DNA of 64,000 nt from Gammaproteobacteria bacterium (GTDB taxonomy: Bacteria; Gemmatimonadota; Gemmatimonadetes; Longimicrobiales; Gaopeijiaceae). The notes beneath the pieces were generated by a model, which made no database searches, was not told the DNA's origin, and saw only the letters and a program-made list of their open reading frames with translations. Shown in pieces: positions 1-17,408 of this stretch. Where the stretch lies: NCBI GenBank assembly GCA_028821195.1, contig JAPPHB010000083.1, positions 1 to 64,000 of the forward strand. The letters are read 5' to 3'. Numbering within the stretch: the first letter of the stretch is position 1; each line of letters starts with the position of its first letter. Both the position numbers and the translations under genes were made by a program.

Positions 1-60
1 ACTTCCCGCTGGAAACCGGCCCCGCGTTCAGGCTCATTTGCCGTTGGACAAGACTTACCC

Positions 61-89
61 TTTACCTCTCGTGGAGGAGGAGTTACCTT
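61..89 (+). promoter_or_regulatory. candidate promoter for the tRNA-tuf unit
   Basis: A TTTACC box (61-66) lies 17 nt before TACCTT (84-89). The spacing is ideal and the -10 resembles TATCTT and TACCTT seen upstream of rpsL and rpmJ in this window. A start near 96 would leave about 100 nt of leader before tRNA-Tyr. The boxes match consensus only partly, so this is a guess. Nothing else is recognised in 1-197; no gene reads through it convincingly. Confidence 0.3.
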
Positions 90-197
90 TCGAGGCTTGA
101 TCGTAAAGGCCCGCCTCAGGTGCCCGAGGGCATCCTTGCTCCGCAGCCGGAGGCGCGGAGGGGCGCTCCGAACACAGGAGTATCGAGAGAAATGCTC

Positions 198-279
198 GGT
201 GGGGTACCGAAGCGGTCAAACGGGGCAGACTGTAAATCTGCTGGCAATGCCTTCGGAGGTTCGAATCCTCCCCCCACCA
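198..279 (+). tRNA. tRNA-Tyr(GTA)
   Basis: Class II tRNA with a long variable arm. The acceptor stem GGTGGGG (198-204) pairs with CCCCACC (272-278), followed by discriminator A279. The anticodon stem GCAGA/TCTGC encloses a loop with GTA at 232-234, and the T arm contains GGTTCGAATCC. The 3' CCA is not encoded. It is first in a Tyr-Gly-Thr-tuf array, the same kind of arrangement as the tRNA-tufB operon of enterobacteria. Confidence 0.95.
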
Positions 280-320
280 CTGGGCGTATCGCCCTTCCAA
301 CTTGTGAAACGACAATTCCA

Positions 321-394
321 GCGGGAGTAGCTCAGTTGGCTAGAGCATCAGCCTTCCAAGCTGAGGGTCGCGGGTTCGAGTCCCGTCTCCCGCT
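321..394 (+). tRNA. tRNA-Gly(TCC)
   Basis: Acceptor stem GCGGGAG (321-327) pairs with CTCCCGC (387-393), with discriminator T394. Anticodon stem TCAGC/GCTGA encloses loop CTTCCAA, giving TCC at 355-357. D arm and a GGTTCGAGTCC T arm are intact. CCA is not encoded. It lies 41 nt after tRNA-Tyr and is likely processed from the same transcript. Confidence 0.96.
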
Positions 395-421
395 CTTAAT
401 CCCGAAGCAGAAGGGAGCAGC

Positions 422-493
422 GCTCTGGTAGCTCAGGGGTAGAGCGCTTCCTTGGTAAGGAAGAGGTCCCGGGTTCAAATCCCGGCCAGAGCT
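422..493 (+). tRNA. tRNA-Thr(GGT)
   Basis: Acceptor stem GCTCTGG (422-428) pairs with CCAGAGC (486-492), with discriminator T493. Anticodon stem CTTCC/GGAAG encloses TTGGTAA, giving GGT at 454-456. CCA is not encoded. It is the last tRNA before tuf. Confidence 0.96.
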
Positions 494-498
494 TGCCC

Positions 499-513
499 GG
501 GCCTTCGGGGCCC
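499..513 (+). other. short hairpin between tRNA-Thr and tuf
   Basis: GGGCC (499-503) and GGCCC (509-513) form a 5-bp stem around TTCGG. No T tract follows, so it is not a standard terminator. It may help processing or protect the 5' end of the tuf mRNA after the tRNAs are cut out; this role is inference. Confidence 0.4.
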
Positions 514-559
514 TGAAACCACGATTCACCTGAACCGAACGGAGTGAGGTAGCGGAGAA

Positions 560-1750
560 ATGGCAAAGGAGAAGTTCGACCGGACAAAGCCGCACGTGAA
601 CGTCGGCACCATCGGGCACGTTGACCACGGGAAGACGACGCTGACTGCCGCGATCACCTTCACCCAGGCCAAGAAGTTCGGTGGCGACGCGGTCGCTTTC
701 GACGAGATCGACAAGGCTCCAGAGGAGCGCGAGCGCGGCATCACGATCGCCACCGCCCACGTCGAGTACGAGACGGAAAACCGTCACTACGCCCACGTGG
801 ACTGCCCAGGCCACGCCGACTACGTGAAGAACATGATCACCGGCGCCGCCCAGATGGATGGTGCCATTCTGGTCGTATCCGCGGCGGACGGTCCCATGCC
901 GCAAACGCGGGAGCACATCCTGCTGGCCCGCCAGGTCAACGTGCCCTACATCGTCGTCTTCCTCAACAAGGTCGACATGGTCGACGACGAGGAACTGCTC
1001 GAGCTGGTGGAACTGGAGGTGCGCGAGCTGCTCTCCGAGTACGACTTCCCCGGCGACGACATCCCCGTGGTGATGGGGAGCGCGCTCAAGGCCATGGAAG
1101 CCATGGGAGAGGGGTCCGATGTCGACTGCATCCAGGAGCTGATGGACGCCATCGACTCCTACATCCCGCAGCCCGAGAGGGACATCGACAGGCCGTTCCT
1201 GATGCCGGTCGAGGACGTGTTCAGCATCACCGGGCGAGGCACGGTGGCCACCGGCCGCATCGAGAGCGGCGTGGTGAAGGTCGGCGACCAGGCGGAGATC
1301 GTCGGCATGGACAGGGACCGCAAGACGGTCGTGACCGGTGTCGAGATGTTCCGCAAGCTGCTCGACCAGGGCCAGGCGGGAGACAACGCCGGCCTCCTGC
1401 TCCGTGGTGTCGGCAAGACCGAGATCCAGCGCGGCCAGGTGCTCGCGCAGCCGGGATCCATCACGCCGCACACCCATTTCAAGGCCGAGGTGTACGTCCT
1501 GACCAAGGGTGAGGGCGGCAGGCACACCCCGTTCTTCAACGGCTATCGGCCCCAGTTCTACTTCCGCACAACGGACGTCACGGGCGCAACCAGGCTCCCC
1601 GAAGGGGTCGAGATGGTCATGCCGGGCGACAACGTGCAGATGGAGGTCGAGCTCATCACGCCCATCGCCATGGACAAGGAGCTTCGCTTCGCCATCCGCG
1701 AGGGTGGACGCACGGTCGGCGCCGGCGTGGTCACCGAGGTGATCGCGTAG
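560..1750 (+). CDS. tuf: elongation factor Tu
   Basis: GTPase that brings aminoacyl-tRNA to the ribosomal A site. The product is 396 aa, full length for the family. G-domain motifs are intact: GHVDHGKT (19-26), DCPGH (81-85) and NKVD (136-139), followed by the two beta-barrel domains. The ATG has a purine-rich AGCGGAG upstream. It follows the Tyr-Gly-Thr tRNAs and precedes rpmG by 4 nt. It is the only tuf here: the usual second copy between fusA and rpsJ is absent, so this may be the sole genomic tuf, although a copy outside the window cannot be excluded. Confidence 0.98.
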   Translation: MAKEKFDRTKPHVNVGTIGHVDHGKTTLTAAITFTQAKKFGGDAVAFDEIDKAPEERERGITIATAHVEYETENRHYAHVDCPGHADYVKNMITGAAQMDGAILVVSAADGPMPQTREHILLARQVNVPYIVVFLNKVDMVDDEELLELVELEVRELLSEYDFPGDDIPVVMGSALKAMEAMGEGSDVDCIQELMDAIDSYIPQPERDIDRPFLMPVEDVFSITGRGTVATGRIESGVVKVGDQAEIVGMDRDRKTVVTGVEMFRKLLDQGQAGDNAGLLLRGVGKTEIQRGQVLAQPGSITPHTHFKAEVYVLTKGEGGRHTPFFNGYRPQFYFRTTDVTGATRLPEGVEMVMPGDNVQMEVELITPIAMDKELRFAIREGGRTVGAGVVTEVIA

Positions 1751-1754
1751 TCCC

Positions 1755-1907
1755 GTGGCCAGAGACCGCGTGATCCTCGCGTGCGAGGAGTGCAAGGAGC
1801 GCAACTACACGACGAAGAAGAACAAGCGCCTGCACCCCGGACGGGTGCATTTCCGCAAGTACTGCCCGCGTTGCCGCACGCACACCGGGCACAAGGAAAC
1901 CAAGTAG
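1755..1907 (+). CDS. rpmG: 50S ribosomal protein L33, zinc-ribbon form
   Basis: The predicted protein is 50 aa, the normal size for L33 of the large subunit. Two CxxC pairs (CEEC near residues 10-13 and CPRC near 37-40) mark the zinc-binding form. The start is GTG at 1755, 4 nt after the tuf stop; reading from there gives the family N-terminus ([13 protein letters not shown]). It sits in the standard tuf-rpmG-secE-nusG order. Confidence 0.95.
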   Translation: MARDRVILACEECKERNYTTKKNKRLHPGRVHFRKYCPRCRTHTGHKETK

Positions 1908-1926
1908 CGAATCTCCGAGAAGCAGG

Positions 1927-2133
1927 ATGCCCAACATTATTGAGACTTCGGCGGGGTTCGCGCGCGAGTCGTGGACGGAGCTGCAGCGAGTGACCTGGCC
2001 CGACTCGGGTCAGCTGCGCAATGCGACGTGGGTGGTGATCCTTTTCGTGATCGCGATCTCGCTCGTCATCTTCGCCATGGACGGCGTCGTGCGCTTCGTC
2101 GTGAACTTCATCATGGGCCTCTTCGGAGCGTGA
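1927..2133 (+). CDS. secE: protein translocase subunit SecE
   Basis: Small subunit of the SecYEG inner-membrane channel. It is 68 aa, the short single-helix form. The N-terminal amphipathic segment has the family pattern ...SWxELxRVTWP (residues about 16-26), followed by one hydrophobic transmembrane helix (about 35-57). It lies between rpmG and nusG, its normal position. SecY is encoded about 24 kb downstream in the same cluster. Confidence 0.95.
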   Translation: MPNIIETSAGFARESWTELQRVTWPDSGQLRNATWVVILFVIAISLVIFAMDGVVRFVVNFIMGLFGA

Positions 2134-2140
2134 GGACTCA

Positions 2141-2689
2141 ATGAGCGAGTCCAGATGGTACGTGGTCCAGAGCTACTCGGGGCACGAGAAGAAGGTGAAG
2201 CGGTTCATCGACCGCAAGATCGAGGAAGGCCACAACCCCGAGATCCTGGAAACCCTGGTGCCGACCCAGGAAGTGATGGAGATCCGCAACGGGAAGCGGG
2301 TCCAGGTCGAACGCCGCCTCTATCCCGGATATGTCCTGGTGCACATCGAGGTCGGCGAAGATGTGACGCTGGACTCCCGGACCATGCACGCCATCAACGA
2401 CATCAAGGGCGTCATCAAGTTCGTGGGGGGAGGCAGGAAGCCCCAACCCCTGAGCGAGGAGGAGGTGCGCAAGCTCCTCGGCATCGAGACCGAGGAGGAA
2501 AAGGAGGCTCGAGCGGAAGTCCCTTTCCACATCGGCCAGGCCGTGGAGGTGACCCAGGGCCCGTTCACGGATTTTTCGGGCACCGTCCAGTCCGTGGATG
2601 CCGACAAGGGAAAGGTGAAGGTGGAAGTCTCCCTCTTCGGGCGTCCGACTTCGGTGGAGCTCGATTTCGCTCAGCTCAAGGGATACTGA
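2141..2689 (+). CDS. nusG: transcription termination/antitermination factor NusG
   Basis: RNA polymerase accessory factor that reduces pausing and couples transcription to Rho or the ribosome. The protein is 182 aa with an N-terminal NGN domain (from RWYVVQSYSGHEKKV to about residue 115) and a C-terminal KOW domain (GPFTDFSGTV, then DKGKVKVEVSLFGR). The ATG at 2141 is 7 nt after the secE stop. Length and domain order are standard. Confidence 0.97.
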   Translation: MSESRWYVVQSYSGHEKKVKRFIDRKIEEGHNPEILETLVPTQEVMEIRNGKRVQVERRLYPGYVLVHIEVGEDVTLDSRTMHAINDIKGVIKFVGGGRKPQPLSEEEVRKLLGIETEEEKEARAEVPFHIGQAVEVTQGPFTDFSGTVQSVDADKGKVKVEVSLFGRPTSVELDFAQLKGY

Positions 2690-2703
2690 ACGGCGGATTC
2701 GGG

Positions 2704-2723
2704 GCCGGAGACGGAACTCCGGC
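2704..2723 (+). other. perfect hairpin between nusG and rplK
   Basis: GCCGGAG (2704-2710) and CTCCGGC (2717-2723) form a perfect 7-bp stem with loop ACGGAA, in the 93-nt nusG-rplK gap. This is where the L1 autoregulatory site of the L11 operon is expected, but the loop does not obviously match known L1 sites. No T run follows. It could be a processing, attenuation or protein-binding element. Confidence 0.45.
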
Positions 2724-2782
2724 TTCCGAGCGCGTCCGAACGGCTGTCGGGCGCGGGCCGGTTTATCGACCAGGTAACGTAA

Positions 2783-3208
2783 ATGGCGAAGAAGGTCATC
2801 GGATTCATCAAGCTGCATGTTCCCGGAGGACAGGCCAATCCGGCACCTCCGGTCGGGCCCGCGCTGGGCCAGCACGGCGTGAACATCATGGAGTTCTGCA
2901 AGCAGTTCAACGCCAGAACCCAGCAGCAGCAGGGAACGACCATTCCGGTCGAAATCAACGTCTTCGCCGACCGGTCGTTCAGCTTCATCACCAAGACGCC
3001 GCCGGCATCGGTCCTGCTCAGGAAGGCGGCCGGACTGGAAAAAGGATCCGGCGAACCGAACCGCACCAAGGTCGCCCGGGTGACCGTCGACCAGCTGAAG
3101 GAGATCGCGGAAACCAAGATGCCCGACCTGAACGCAGGCGACGTGGATTCGGCCGTGCGCATGATCGCCGGGACCGCGCGCTCGATGGGCATCGAGGTAG
3201 ACTGGTAG
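2783..3208 (+). CDS. rplK: 50S ribosomal protein L11
   Basis: Large-subunit protein of the GTPase-associated centre, which binds 23S rRNA helices 43/44. The protein is 141 aa, a typical size. The N-terminal motif [20 protein letters not shown] and the proline-rich linker before the RNA-binding C-terminal domain are present. It begins the rplK-rplA-rplJ-rplL block downstream of nusG. Confidence 0.98.
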   Translation: MAKKVIGFIKLHVPGGQANPAPPVGPALGQHGVNIMEFCKQFNARTQQQQGTTIPVEINVFADRSFSFITKTPPASVLLRKAAGLEKGSGEPNRTKVARVTVDQLKEIAETKMPDLNAGDVDSAVRMIAGTARSMGIEVDW

Positions 3209-3275
3209 ACCCGACGAACCACTCCATGCGAGCCGCCAGGGGTGGGAGGGTGTCACAAGCCGGCTCGATTCCATA

Positions 3276-3971
3276 ATGCCAAGACGCGGAAAGAAAATCC
3301 GAGCCGCCAGGGCCCGGATCCCGGTGGGAGTCACGCATACCGTGGCGGAGGGCGTGACCCTGGTGAAGACCCTCTCGTTCGCGAAGTTCGACGAATCCAT
3401 CGAGGTCGCGACCAAGCTGGGGGTCGACCCTCGCCGCGCCGACCAGATCGTGCGCGGGACGGTCGTGCTTCCCCACGGAACCGGCAAGCAGATGCGTGTG
3501 CTCGCAATCGCACAGGGAGAAAAGGCGCAGGAGGCTCGGGACGCGGGAGCCGACTATGTCGGAACCGAGTATCTGGAGCGCATCAAGCAGGGATGGCTCG
3601 AGTTCGATGCGGTGGTCGCCACACCCAACATGATGGGCCAGGTGGGTCCGCTGGGTCGCATCCTGGGTCCGCGCGGGCTCATGCCGAATCCGAAGGCGGG
3701 CACGGTGACGTTCGATGTCGGGGGCGCCGTCTCGGAGATCAAGGCCGGGAAAATCGAGTACCGCGTGGACCGCACCGGCAACCTGCACGCCCCCATCGGA
3801 CGAGTTTCGTTCGAGGACAGCAAGCTCTCCGACAACCTGGGCGCCTTCATGGACTCGGTGTTGCGCGCGCGTCCCGCCGCTGCGAAGGGCGCATACGTAC
3901 GGAGCGTGACGCTCTCCAGCACCATGGGGCCGGGCGTGCCGCTCGACCCCAACCAGTTCGGACGGAGCTGA
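3276..3971 (+). CDS. rplA: 50S ribosomal protein L1
   Basis: Forms the mobile L1 stalk at the E site, and in many bacteria represses its own operon by binding mRNA. At 231 aa it is the usual length. The signature segment ([20 protein letters not shown], residues about 124-143) is intact. rplJ begins 3 nt after its stop, so L1 and L10 are translated from one message. Confidence 0.98.
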   Translation: MPRRGKKIRAARARIPVGVTHTVAEGVTLVKTLSFAKFDESIEVATKLGVDPRRADQIVRGTVVLPHGTGKQMRVLAIAQGEKAQEARDAGADYVGTEYLERIKQGWLEFDAVVATPNMMGQVGPLGRILGPRGLMPNPKAGTVTFDVGGAVSEIKAGKIEYRVDRTGNLHAPIGRVSFEDSKLSDNLGAFMDSVLRARPAAAKGAYVRSVTLSSTMGPGVPLDPNQFGRS

Positions 3972-3974
3972 CCG

Positions 3975-4499
3975 ATGGACAAAGCCCGAAAACAAGCCTT
4001 TACCGAGGATTTCAGGAACGAGGCGGAGAGCGCCGGCGCACTCTACCTGACCGACTTCACGGGGCTCGACGTCAAGTTGATGACGGTGCTCCGCCGCCGG
4101 ATCCGCGAAAGCGGAGGTCGTTACCAGGTCGTCAAGAACCGGCTCGCCAAGCGGGCGTTCGACGACCTCGACCTTGCCGGCCTGGAACCCCACCTCTCCG
4201 GGCCGACCGGCATCGTGTTCGGCAAGACCGATGCCGTGGAGCCTGCGAAGGTGCTGGTCGATTTTGCGAAGGAGAACGCCGAGCGCCCCGCGTTCAAGGT
4301 GGGTGTGGTCGAAGGCAGGATCATCGGCGAGGAACAATTCCGCAAAGTGGCGGCGCTCCCTGCACGCGACGTGCTGATGGCGCAGCTGGCGGGCGCGTTC
4401 GAGGGTCCCATGGCGGCCTTCGTGGGCGCGCTCGAGGGCAAACTGCAGGAATTCGCCGGCCTTCTGGACGCACTGAGGGAGAAAATACAGGAAGACTGA
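3975..4499 (+). CDS. rplJ: 50S ribosomal protein L10
   Basis: Base of the L12 stalk: the N-terminal domain binds 23S rRNA and L11, and the C-terminal helix carries L12 dimers. The protein is 174 aa, a normal length. The gap to rplA is only 3 nt, so the long L10 leader that binds L10(L12) in E. coli is missing at this point. Any autoregulation must act elsewhere on the transcript. Confidence 0.96.
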   Translation: MDKARKQAFTEDFRNEAESAGALYLTDFTGLDVKLMTVLRRRIRESGGRYQVVKNRLAKRAFDDLDLAGLEPHLSGPTGIVFGKTDAVEPAKVLVDFAKENAERPAFKVGVVEGRIIGEEQFRKVAALPARDVLMAQLAGAFEGPMAAFVGALEGKLQEFAGLLDALREKIQED

Positions 4500-4572
4500 G
4501 GCCGCGATGGCCGCGCTCGGCCGACGACAGCCGAAATGCGGGCGCGGACACGTGACGAGTCGAGTCACCAAC

Positions 4573-4590
4573 TCCCGGCGGAGGCCGGGA
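4573..4590 (+). other. perfect hairpin between rplJ and rplL
   Basis: TCCCGGC (4573-4579) and GCCGGGA (4584-4590) form a perfect 7-bp stem closed by the GGAG loop. It sits in the 113-nt rplJ-rplL gap, about 10 nt before the rplL ribosome-binding purines. No T tract follows. L12 is needed in several copies per ribosome, so a 5' stabiliser or processing site for a separate rplL message is a reasonable guess. Confidence 0.45.
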
Positions 4591-4612
4591 CCAATCAGGA
4601 GAAAGCAGCGAG

Positions 4613-4990
4613 ATGGCGATCAATCAGCAGGAACTCCTCGATAGCATCGGCAACATGACGGTTCTCGAGCTCTCCGAGTTCGTGGACGCGTTCAAGGAGA
4701 AGTTCAACGTCACGGCCGCAGTGGCGGTCGGGCCGGCGGCCGCGGGTCCGGCGGAAGCCGAGGCCGAGGTCGAGGAACAGACCGAGTTCGACGTCGTTCT
4801 CGACAGCTTCGGCGCCAAGAAGATCCAGGTCATCAAGGTGGTTCGCGAAGTGACCAGTCTGGGGCTGAAGGAAGCCAAGGCGCTCGTCGACGGGGTTCCC
4901 AACCCGGTGAAGGAAGCCGTTTCCAGGGACGAGGCGGAGCAGGTCAAGGCAAAGCTGGAGCAGGTGGGCGCGACGGTCACCGTCAAGTAG
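4613..4990 (+). CDS. rplL: 50S ribosomal protein L7/L12
   Basis: Multi-copy stalk protein that recruits translational GTPases. It is 125 aa. The N-terminal dimerisation helix (about 1-35) is followed by an Ala/Glu-rich hinge (about 37-58) and the globular domain with [11 protein letters not shown] and [10 protein letters not shown]. An AGGAG ribosome-binding site precedes the ATG. It is followed by a 196-nt gap to rpoB. Confidence 0.98.
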   Translation: MAINQQELLDSIGNMTVLELSEFVDAFKEKFNVTAAVAVGPAAAGPAEAEAEVEEQTEFDVVLDSFGAKKIQVIKVVREVTSLGLKEAKALVDGVPNPVKEAVSRDEAEQVKAKLEQVGATVTVK

Positions 4991-5102
4991 GTGCGGTCCC
5001 GCCTAAGCCTCCGGGCAGACGGGGTACGGTTGCGGCACGCCGTTCCCGCCGCCGCGCCGCCTGCCCTTCCCTCCGCGCGCGTATCGGCCGTCCCTCCGCG
5101 GG

Positions 5103-5116
5103 GACGTCCGGACGTC
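5103..5116. promoter_or_regulatory. 14-bp perfect palindrome in the rplL-rpoB gap
   Basis: GACGTCCGGACGTC reads the same on both strands. It lies 71 nt before the chosen rpoB start. A palindrome this long is unexpected by chance in a 196-nt gap, and it is the size of a dimeric regulator's operator, or it could form an RNA hairpin near an rpoBC attenuator. No T run follows, so it is not an obvious terminator. No known operator is recognised. Confidence 0.4.
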
Positions 5117-5186
5117 GTCAGGTGTTTTCCGTTCGACTTGCCGTGCCCGCCCTCCGGACAGGGTGCGGCCCAAAGGGGGAGTCCAG

Positions 5187-9392
<4,206 letters not shown>

Positions 9393-9440
9393 GATCTTGA
9401 GCATCGCACTGACACCCGCAACCCACGGGGTGCACGCCAT

Positions 9441-13742
<4,302 letters not shown>

Positions 13743-13768
13743 CCCCCGGCGTGGCGGTGTGTCCGGCG

Positions 13769-13798
13769 TTGACACGGGCGGGAACGCTTTCGTATCTT
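13769..13798 (+). promoter_or_regulatory. sigma-70-type promoter for rpsL-rpsG-fusA and downstream
   Basis: A perfect TTGACA -35 (13769-13774), an 18-nt spacer and a TATCTT -10 (13793-13798) follow the rpoC stop. The predicted start is near 13805, giving a leader of about 120 nt that contains a GGCTC/GAGCC hairpin (13825-13839). This is the clearest promoter inside the ribosomal cluster and could drive the str and S10 units independently of rpoBC. Confidence 0.7.
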
Positions 13799-13924
13799 TG
13801 AAAGCTGCACAGGAGATGCCTGATGGCTCTCCGGGAGCCCTCCAGGACGTGTCCGGGCGGGCCGTGCGGCCGGAAGCAAGCGCTCGTCGTCACGCGGAAA
13901 CGCCCGACTGCTGAAACCAATCGT

Positions 13925-14296
13925 ATGCCGACCATCAACCAGCTCGTGCGCAAGGGTCGCCGGTCCGTTCGGAAGAAGAACAAGTCGCCGGCCCTCCAGA
14001 AGAACCCTCAGAAACGGGGCGTTTGCACGCGTGTGTACACCACGACCCCCAAGAAGCCCAACTCGGCGCTGCGCAAGGTTGCGCGCGTCAGGCTGACCAA
14101 CGGGTACGAGGTGACTTCGTACATCGGTGGCGAAGGACACAACCTCCAGGAGCACTCCATCGTGCTCATTCGGGGAGGCCGGGTTAGGGACCTGCCCGGC
14201 GTTCGCTACCACGTCGTGCGCGGCACGCTGGACACTTCGGGAGTGGGCGACCGCCGCCGGGGCCGGTCGAAGTACGGAACCAAGGAACCCAGGTAG
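13925..14296 (+). CDS. rpsL: 30S ribosomal protein S12 (natural Arg88)
   Basis: Decoding-centre protein of the small subunit; 123 aa from ATG 13925, which gives the family N-terminus [11 protein letters not shown]. Lys43 in [11 protein letters not shown] is conserved, but position 88 is Arg (AGG) in GGRVRDLPG where most bacteria have Lys. Lys-to-Arg at this position (E. coli K87, M. tuberculosis K88) confers streptomycin resistance. Asp89, the usual methylthiolation site, is kept. An in-frame ATG at 13823 has an AGGAG 7 nt upstream, whereas 13925 lacks a good ribosome-binding site, so a 34-residue extension cannot be excluded. Confidence 0.95.
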   Translation: MPTINQLVRKGRRSVRKKNKSPALQKNPQKRGVCTRVYTTTPKKPNSALRKVARVRLTNGYEVTSYIGGEGHNLQEHSIVLIRGGRVRDLPGVRYHVVRGTLDTSGVGDRRRGRSKYGTKEPR

Positions 14297-14299
14297 GTC

Positions 14300-14770
14300 A
14301 TGAGCCGCCGCACGCGCGCCGAAAAGAGGGAGATCGCGGGGGATCCGCGCTACGAGTCGGTCGTGGCCCAGAAGTTCATCAACGGCTTGATGCTGGACGG
14401 CAAGAAGTCCACCGCGGAGAGCATTTTCTACGACGCCCTCACGGTAGTGGAGGAGCGTTCGGGACAACCCGGCCTGGGAGTGTTCAACCAGGCCCTGAAC
14501 AACGCCAAGCCTGCCGTCGAGGTGAAGAGCAGGCGGGTCGGCGGCGCCACATACCAGGTGCCGATCGAAGTCCGCCCCGAGCGACGCCAGGCGCTGGCCA
14601 TAAAGTGGATGATCGACTTTTCCCGCAAGCGGGGAGAGCGGTCGATGGCGGGTCGCCTCGCAGCCGAGATTCTGGCCGCGAGCCGAAACGAGGGAAGCAC
14701 GATAAAGAAGAAGGAAGACACGCACCGGATGGCAGAAGCCAACAAGGCGTTCGCCCACTATCGCTGGTAG
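14300..14770 (+). CDS. rpsG: 30S ribosomal protein S7
   Basis: Primary 16S rRNA-binding protein that nucleates assembly of the 30S head. It is 156 aa, the normal length. Helical segments with [22 protein letters not shown] and the C-terminal [21 protein letters not shown] (as KKKEDTHRM...AFAHYRW) match the family. It starts 3 nt after rpsL. A hairpin and a 197-nt gap separate it from fusA. Confidence 0.98.
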   Translation: MSRRTRAEKREIAGDPRYESVVAQKFINGLMLDGKKSTAESIFYDALTVVEERSGQPGLGVFNQALNNAKPAVEVKSRRVGGATYQVPIEVRPERRQALAIKWMIDFSRKRGERSMAGRLAAEILAASRNEGSTIKKKEDTHRMAEANKAFAHYRW

Positions 14771-14777
14771 CCGTTTC

Positions 14778-14799
14778 CCAGCTGCGGCGCGCAGGCTGG
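14778..14799 (+). other. hairpin just after rpsG
   Basis: CCAGCTGC (14778-14785) pairs with GCAGGCTGG (14791-14799) around a GGCGC loop, with one bulged G, starting 7 nt after the rpsG stop. No T run follows, so full termination is doubtful; attenuation or mRNA processing between rpsG and fusA is possible. The rest of 14771-14967 shows a small CCAACC/GGTTGG hairpin (14858-14877) and a T7 run at about 14918, but no clear promoter. Confidence 0.4.
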
Positions 14800-14967
14800 C
14801 GCCGGGGTAGCGGGGGTTCTCGAAGGTCGAACCCTCGCGGCACAAGGCAGGCGGCTTCCAACCGGCAGGTGGGTTGGCCCGGCCGAATCTGCACTCGTGG
14901 CCTCGGAGTTCCTGCGCTTTTTTTGCGTACCGACGACAGAAACACAGGATTTGAAGGAATACATCGG

Positions 14968-17073
14968 ATGCCCAGGCATACACCGCTAGAGCGTCTGCGC
15001 AACATCGGCATCATGGCGCATATCGACGCGGGCAAGACCACAACCACCGAGCGGGTTCTGTTCTATACCGGCCGGGTCCACCGCATGGGCGAGGTGCACG
15101 AGGGTGCGGCCACCATGGACTGGATGGAACAGGAGCAGGAGCGGGGGATCACGATCACCTCCGCCGCCACGACCTGCGCGTGGCTGCGCAACGACTCCAC
15201 CTTCCGCATCAACATCATCGACACCCCCGGGCACGTCGACTTCACGGCCGAGGTCGAGCGTTCGCTGCGGGTTCTGGACGGAGCCATCGCGGTGTTCTGC
15301 GCGGTGGGCGGGGTCGAGCCCCAGTCGGAAACGGTATGGCGCCAGGCCGACCGGTATCGCGTGCCCCGCATTGCGTTCGTCAACAAGATGGACCGCGTCG
15401 GGGCCGACTTCGAGCAGGTCGTCACGATGATGCGCGAACGCCTCGGAGCCAACGCCCACCCGGTGCAGTATCCGCTCGGCGAGGGCGAGCTCTTCACCGG
15501 CGTCGTGGACATCGTGACCCGGAGGTCGATCATCTACGAGGACGACCTGGGTTCGCGCTTCAGCTACGGGCCGGTGCCGGACTCGATGACGGAGGTGATC
15601 GCCGCATGCCGGCACGAACTCATCGAGGCCGCGGTCGAGCACGACGACGAGTTGCTGGAGAAGTACCTTGCGGGCGAGGAACTCACCGAGGAGGAACTCC
15701 GGCGGGCGATCCGCGAGGCCACCCTGCGGGGCGCCATCTTCCCCGTCTTTTGCGGATCGGCCTTCCGCAACAAGGGCATCCAGGCGCTCCTGGACGGTGT
15801 CATCGACTACCTGCCCTCCCCCATCGACATTCCTCCCGTCGAAGGACACTATCGTCCAGCGGGCCGTTTTGCCGAGACCCGGGAGGTCTCGGACGACGCT
15901 CCCTTCACCGCGCTCGCGTTCAAGATCGCGACCGACCCCTATGTCGGGCGGCTCACCTTCTTCCGCGTCTATTCGGGATCGCTGCCTAGCGGCAGCTATG
16001 TGCTCGACGCCACCCGGGGCAGGCGCGAGCGTGTGGGCCGGATCCTGCAGATGCACGCCAACAAGCGCGAGGAGCGGCAGGAGGTTTTCGCAGGGGACAT
16101 CGCTGCGGTCATCGGGCTGAAAGGGGTTCGAACGGGCCATACCCTGTGTCATCCCGATCATCCCATCATCCTGGAGTCCATGGAGTTTCCGGAGCCGGTG
16201 ATTGCGGTCGCCATCGAGCCCAAGACCCGGGCCGACCAGGACAAGCTGTCCCAGGGACTGGCGAAGCTCGCCGACGAGGACCCGACCTTCCGCGTGCGCA
16301 GCGATCAGGAAACCAACCAGACCATCATCAGCGGGATGGGCGAGCTCCATCTCGAGATCATCGTCGACCGGTTGCGCCGCGAATTCCGGGTTGGCGCCAA
16401 CATCGGCCGGCCCCAGGTCGCATACCGCGAGACCATCGTCGGTTCCGCCACGAAGGTGGAGGGCCGGTTCGTGCGCCAGACGGGAGGGCGCGGGCAATAC
16501 GGCCATGTGGTCATCAACGTCGAACCCGCCCCCAAGGGCGCGGGCTTCGTCTTCGAGGACCGGATCGCGGGCGGCAGGATCCCCAAGGAGTTCATCGGTC
16601 CCGTGGAGCGGGGAGTGCGCGACGCGATGTCCAGCGGAGCCGTGGCCGGTTACCCGCTCATCGACATCAAGGTCGAGCTGGTGGACGGCTCGTATCACGA
16701 TGTCGATTCCAGCGAGATGGCCTTCAGGATCGCCGGATCGATGGCCCTCAGGGAGGGCGTGAGACGGGCGCGGCCGGTCCTGCTCGAGCCGGTCATGGAT
16801 GTGGAAGTCGTTACGCCCGGCGACTACATGGGTGATATCATGGGTGACCTTTCTTCCCGGCGCGGGCGAGTCGGCGGCATGACCGAGCGGGCCGGTGCCC
16901 GGGTCATCGGAGCCAGCGTTCCGCTGGGAGAGATGTTCGGATATTCGACCTCCCTCCGCTCCATGAGCCAGGGGCGGGCCGTGTACACCATGCAGTTCTC
17001 GCACTACGACCAGGTGCCCCGGTCGAAGAGTGACGAGATTGTGGCAGGCAACGGAGCAGTCTACCAGAAATGA
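14968..17073 (+). CDS. fusA: elongation factor G
   Basis: Translocase GTPase that moves tRNAs and mRNA through the ribosome. It is 701 aa, the full five-domain length. G motifs are AHIDAGKT (17-24), DTPGH (85-89) and NKMD (139-142). Domain IV, containing the GGRGQYGHV segment, is intact. The ATG is preceded by GAAGGAA. The stop overlaps the rpsJ start (ATGA), linking the str unit directly to the S10 unit with no tuf between. Confidence 0.98.
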   Translation: MPRHTPLERLRNIGIMAHIDAGKTTTTERVLFYTGRVHRMGEVHEGAATMDWMEQEQERGITITSAATTCAWLRNDSTFRINIIDTPGHVDFTAEVERSLRVLDGAIAVFCAVGGVEPQSETVWRQADRYRVPRIAFVNKMDRVGADFEQVVTMMRERLGANAHPVQYPLGEGELFTGVVDIVTRRSIIYEDDLGSRFSYGPVPDSMTEVIAACRHELIEAAVEHDDELLEKYLAGEELTEEELRRAIREATLRGAIFPVFCGSAFRNKGIQALLDGVIDYLPSPIDIPPVEGHYRPAGRFAETREVSDDAPFTALAFKIATDPYVGRLTFFRVYSGSLPSGSYVLDATRGRRERVGRILQMHANKREERQEVFAGDIAAVIGLKGVRTGHTLCHPDHPIILESMEFPEPVIAVAIEPKTRADQDKLSQGLAKLADEDPTFRVRSDQETNQTIISGMGELHLEIIVDRLRREFRVGANIGRPQVAYRETIVGSATKVEGRFVRQTGGRGQYGHVVINVEPAPKGAGFVFEDRIAGGRIPKEFIGPVERGVRDAMSSGAVAGYPLIDIKVELVDGSYHDVDSSEMAFRIAGSMALREGVRRARPVLLEPVMDVEVVTPGDYMGDIMGDLSSRRGRVGGMTERAGARVIGASVPLGEMFGYSTSLRSMSQGRAVYTMQFSHYDQVPRSKSDEIVAGNGAVYQK

Positions 17074-17378
17074 GTGGCCGGATTCGAATCAAGCTGAAAG
17101 CCTTCGATCACTGGATCGTCGACCAGACCGCTTCCGACATCGTCCGCACCGCGGAGAAGACCGGAGCAAGCGTGTGCGGTCCGGTTCCGTTGCCCACGCG
17201 CCGCGAGCGCTGGACGGTGCTGCGCTCACCGCACATCGACAAGAAGAGCCGGGAACAGTTCGAGCTGCGCACGCACAAGCGGCTCATCGACATCGTCGAT
17301 TCCCGGCCCGCCACCATCGACGCCCTCACCAAGCTGGATCTGCCGGCGGGTGTCGATGTCGAGATCAAGGTCGACTAG
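17070..17378 (+). CDS. rpsJ: 30S ribosomal protein S10
   Basis: Small-subunit head protein, also the NusE partner of NusB in antitermination. It is 102 aa and shows the conserved segments [35 protein letters not shown] and [16 protein letters not shown]. It overlaps the fusA stop by 4 nt, so its translation is probably coupled. It is the first gene of the S10 unit. Confidence 0.98.
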   Translation: MSGRIRIKLKAFDHWIVDQTASDIVRTAEKTGASVCGPVPLPTRRERWTVLRSPHIDKKSREQFELRTHKRLIDIVDSRPATIDALTKLDLPAGVDVEIKVD

Positions 17379-17408
17379 GCAGCCCATGGACAACTGCCAG
17401 GAGGCGGC

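Noticed and set aside
332..1804. 490-codon open frame on the minus strand across tuf
   Set aside because: It mirrors the tuf gene and overlaps two tRNAs. Long antisense open frames are expected at this GC content, and its protein has no recognisable domain.
14917..14924. T7 run as an intrinsic terminator before fusA
   Set aside because: The sequence just upstream forms at best a 3-bp stem, so a terminator hairpin is lacking.
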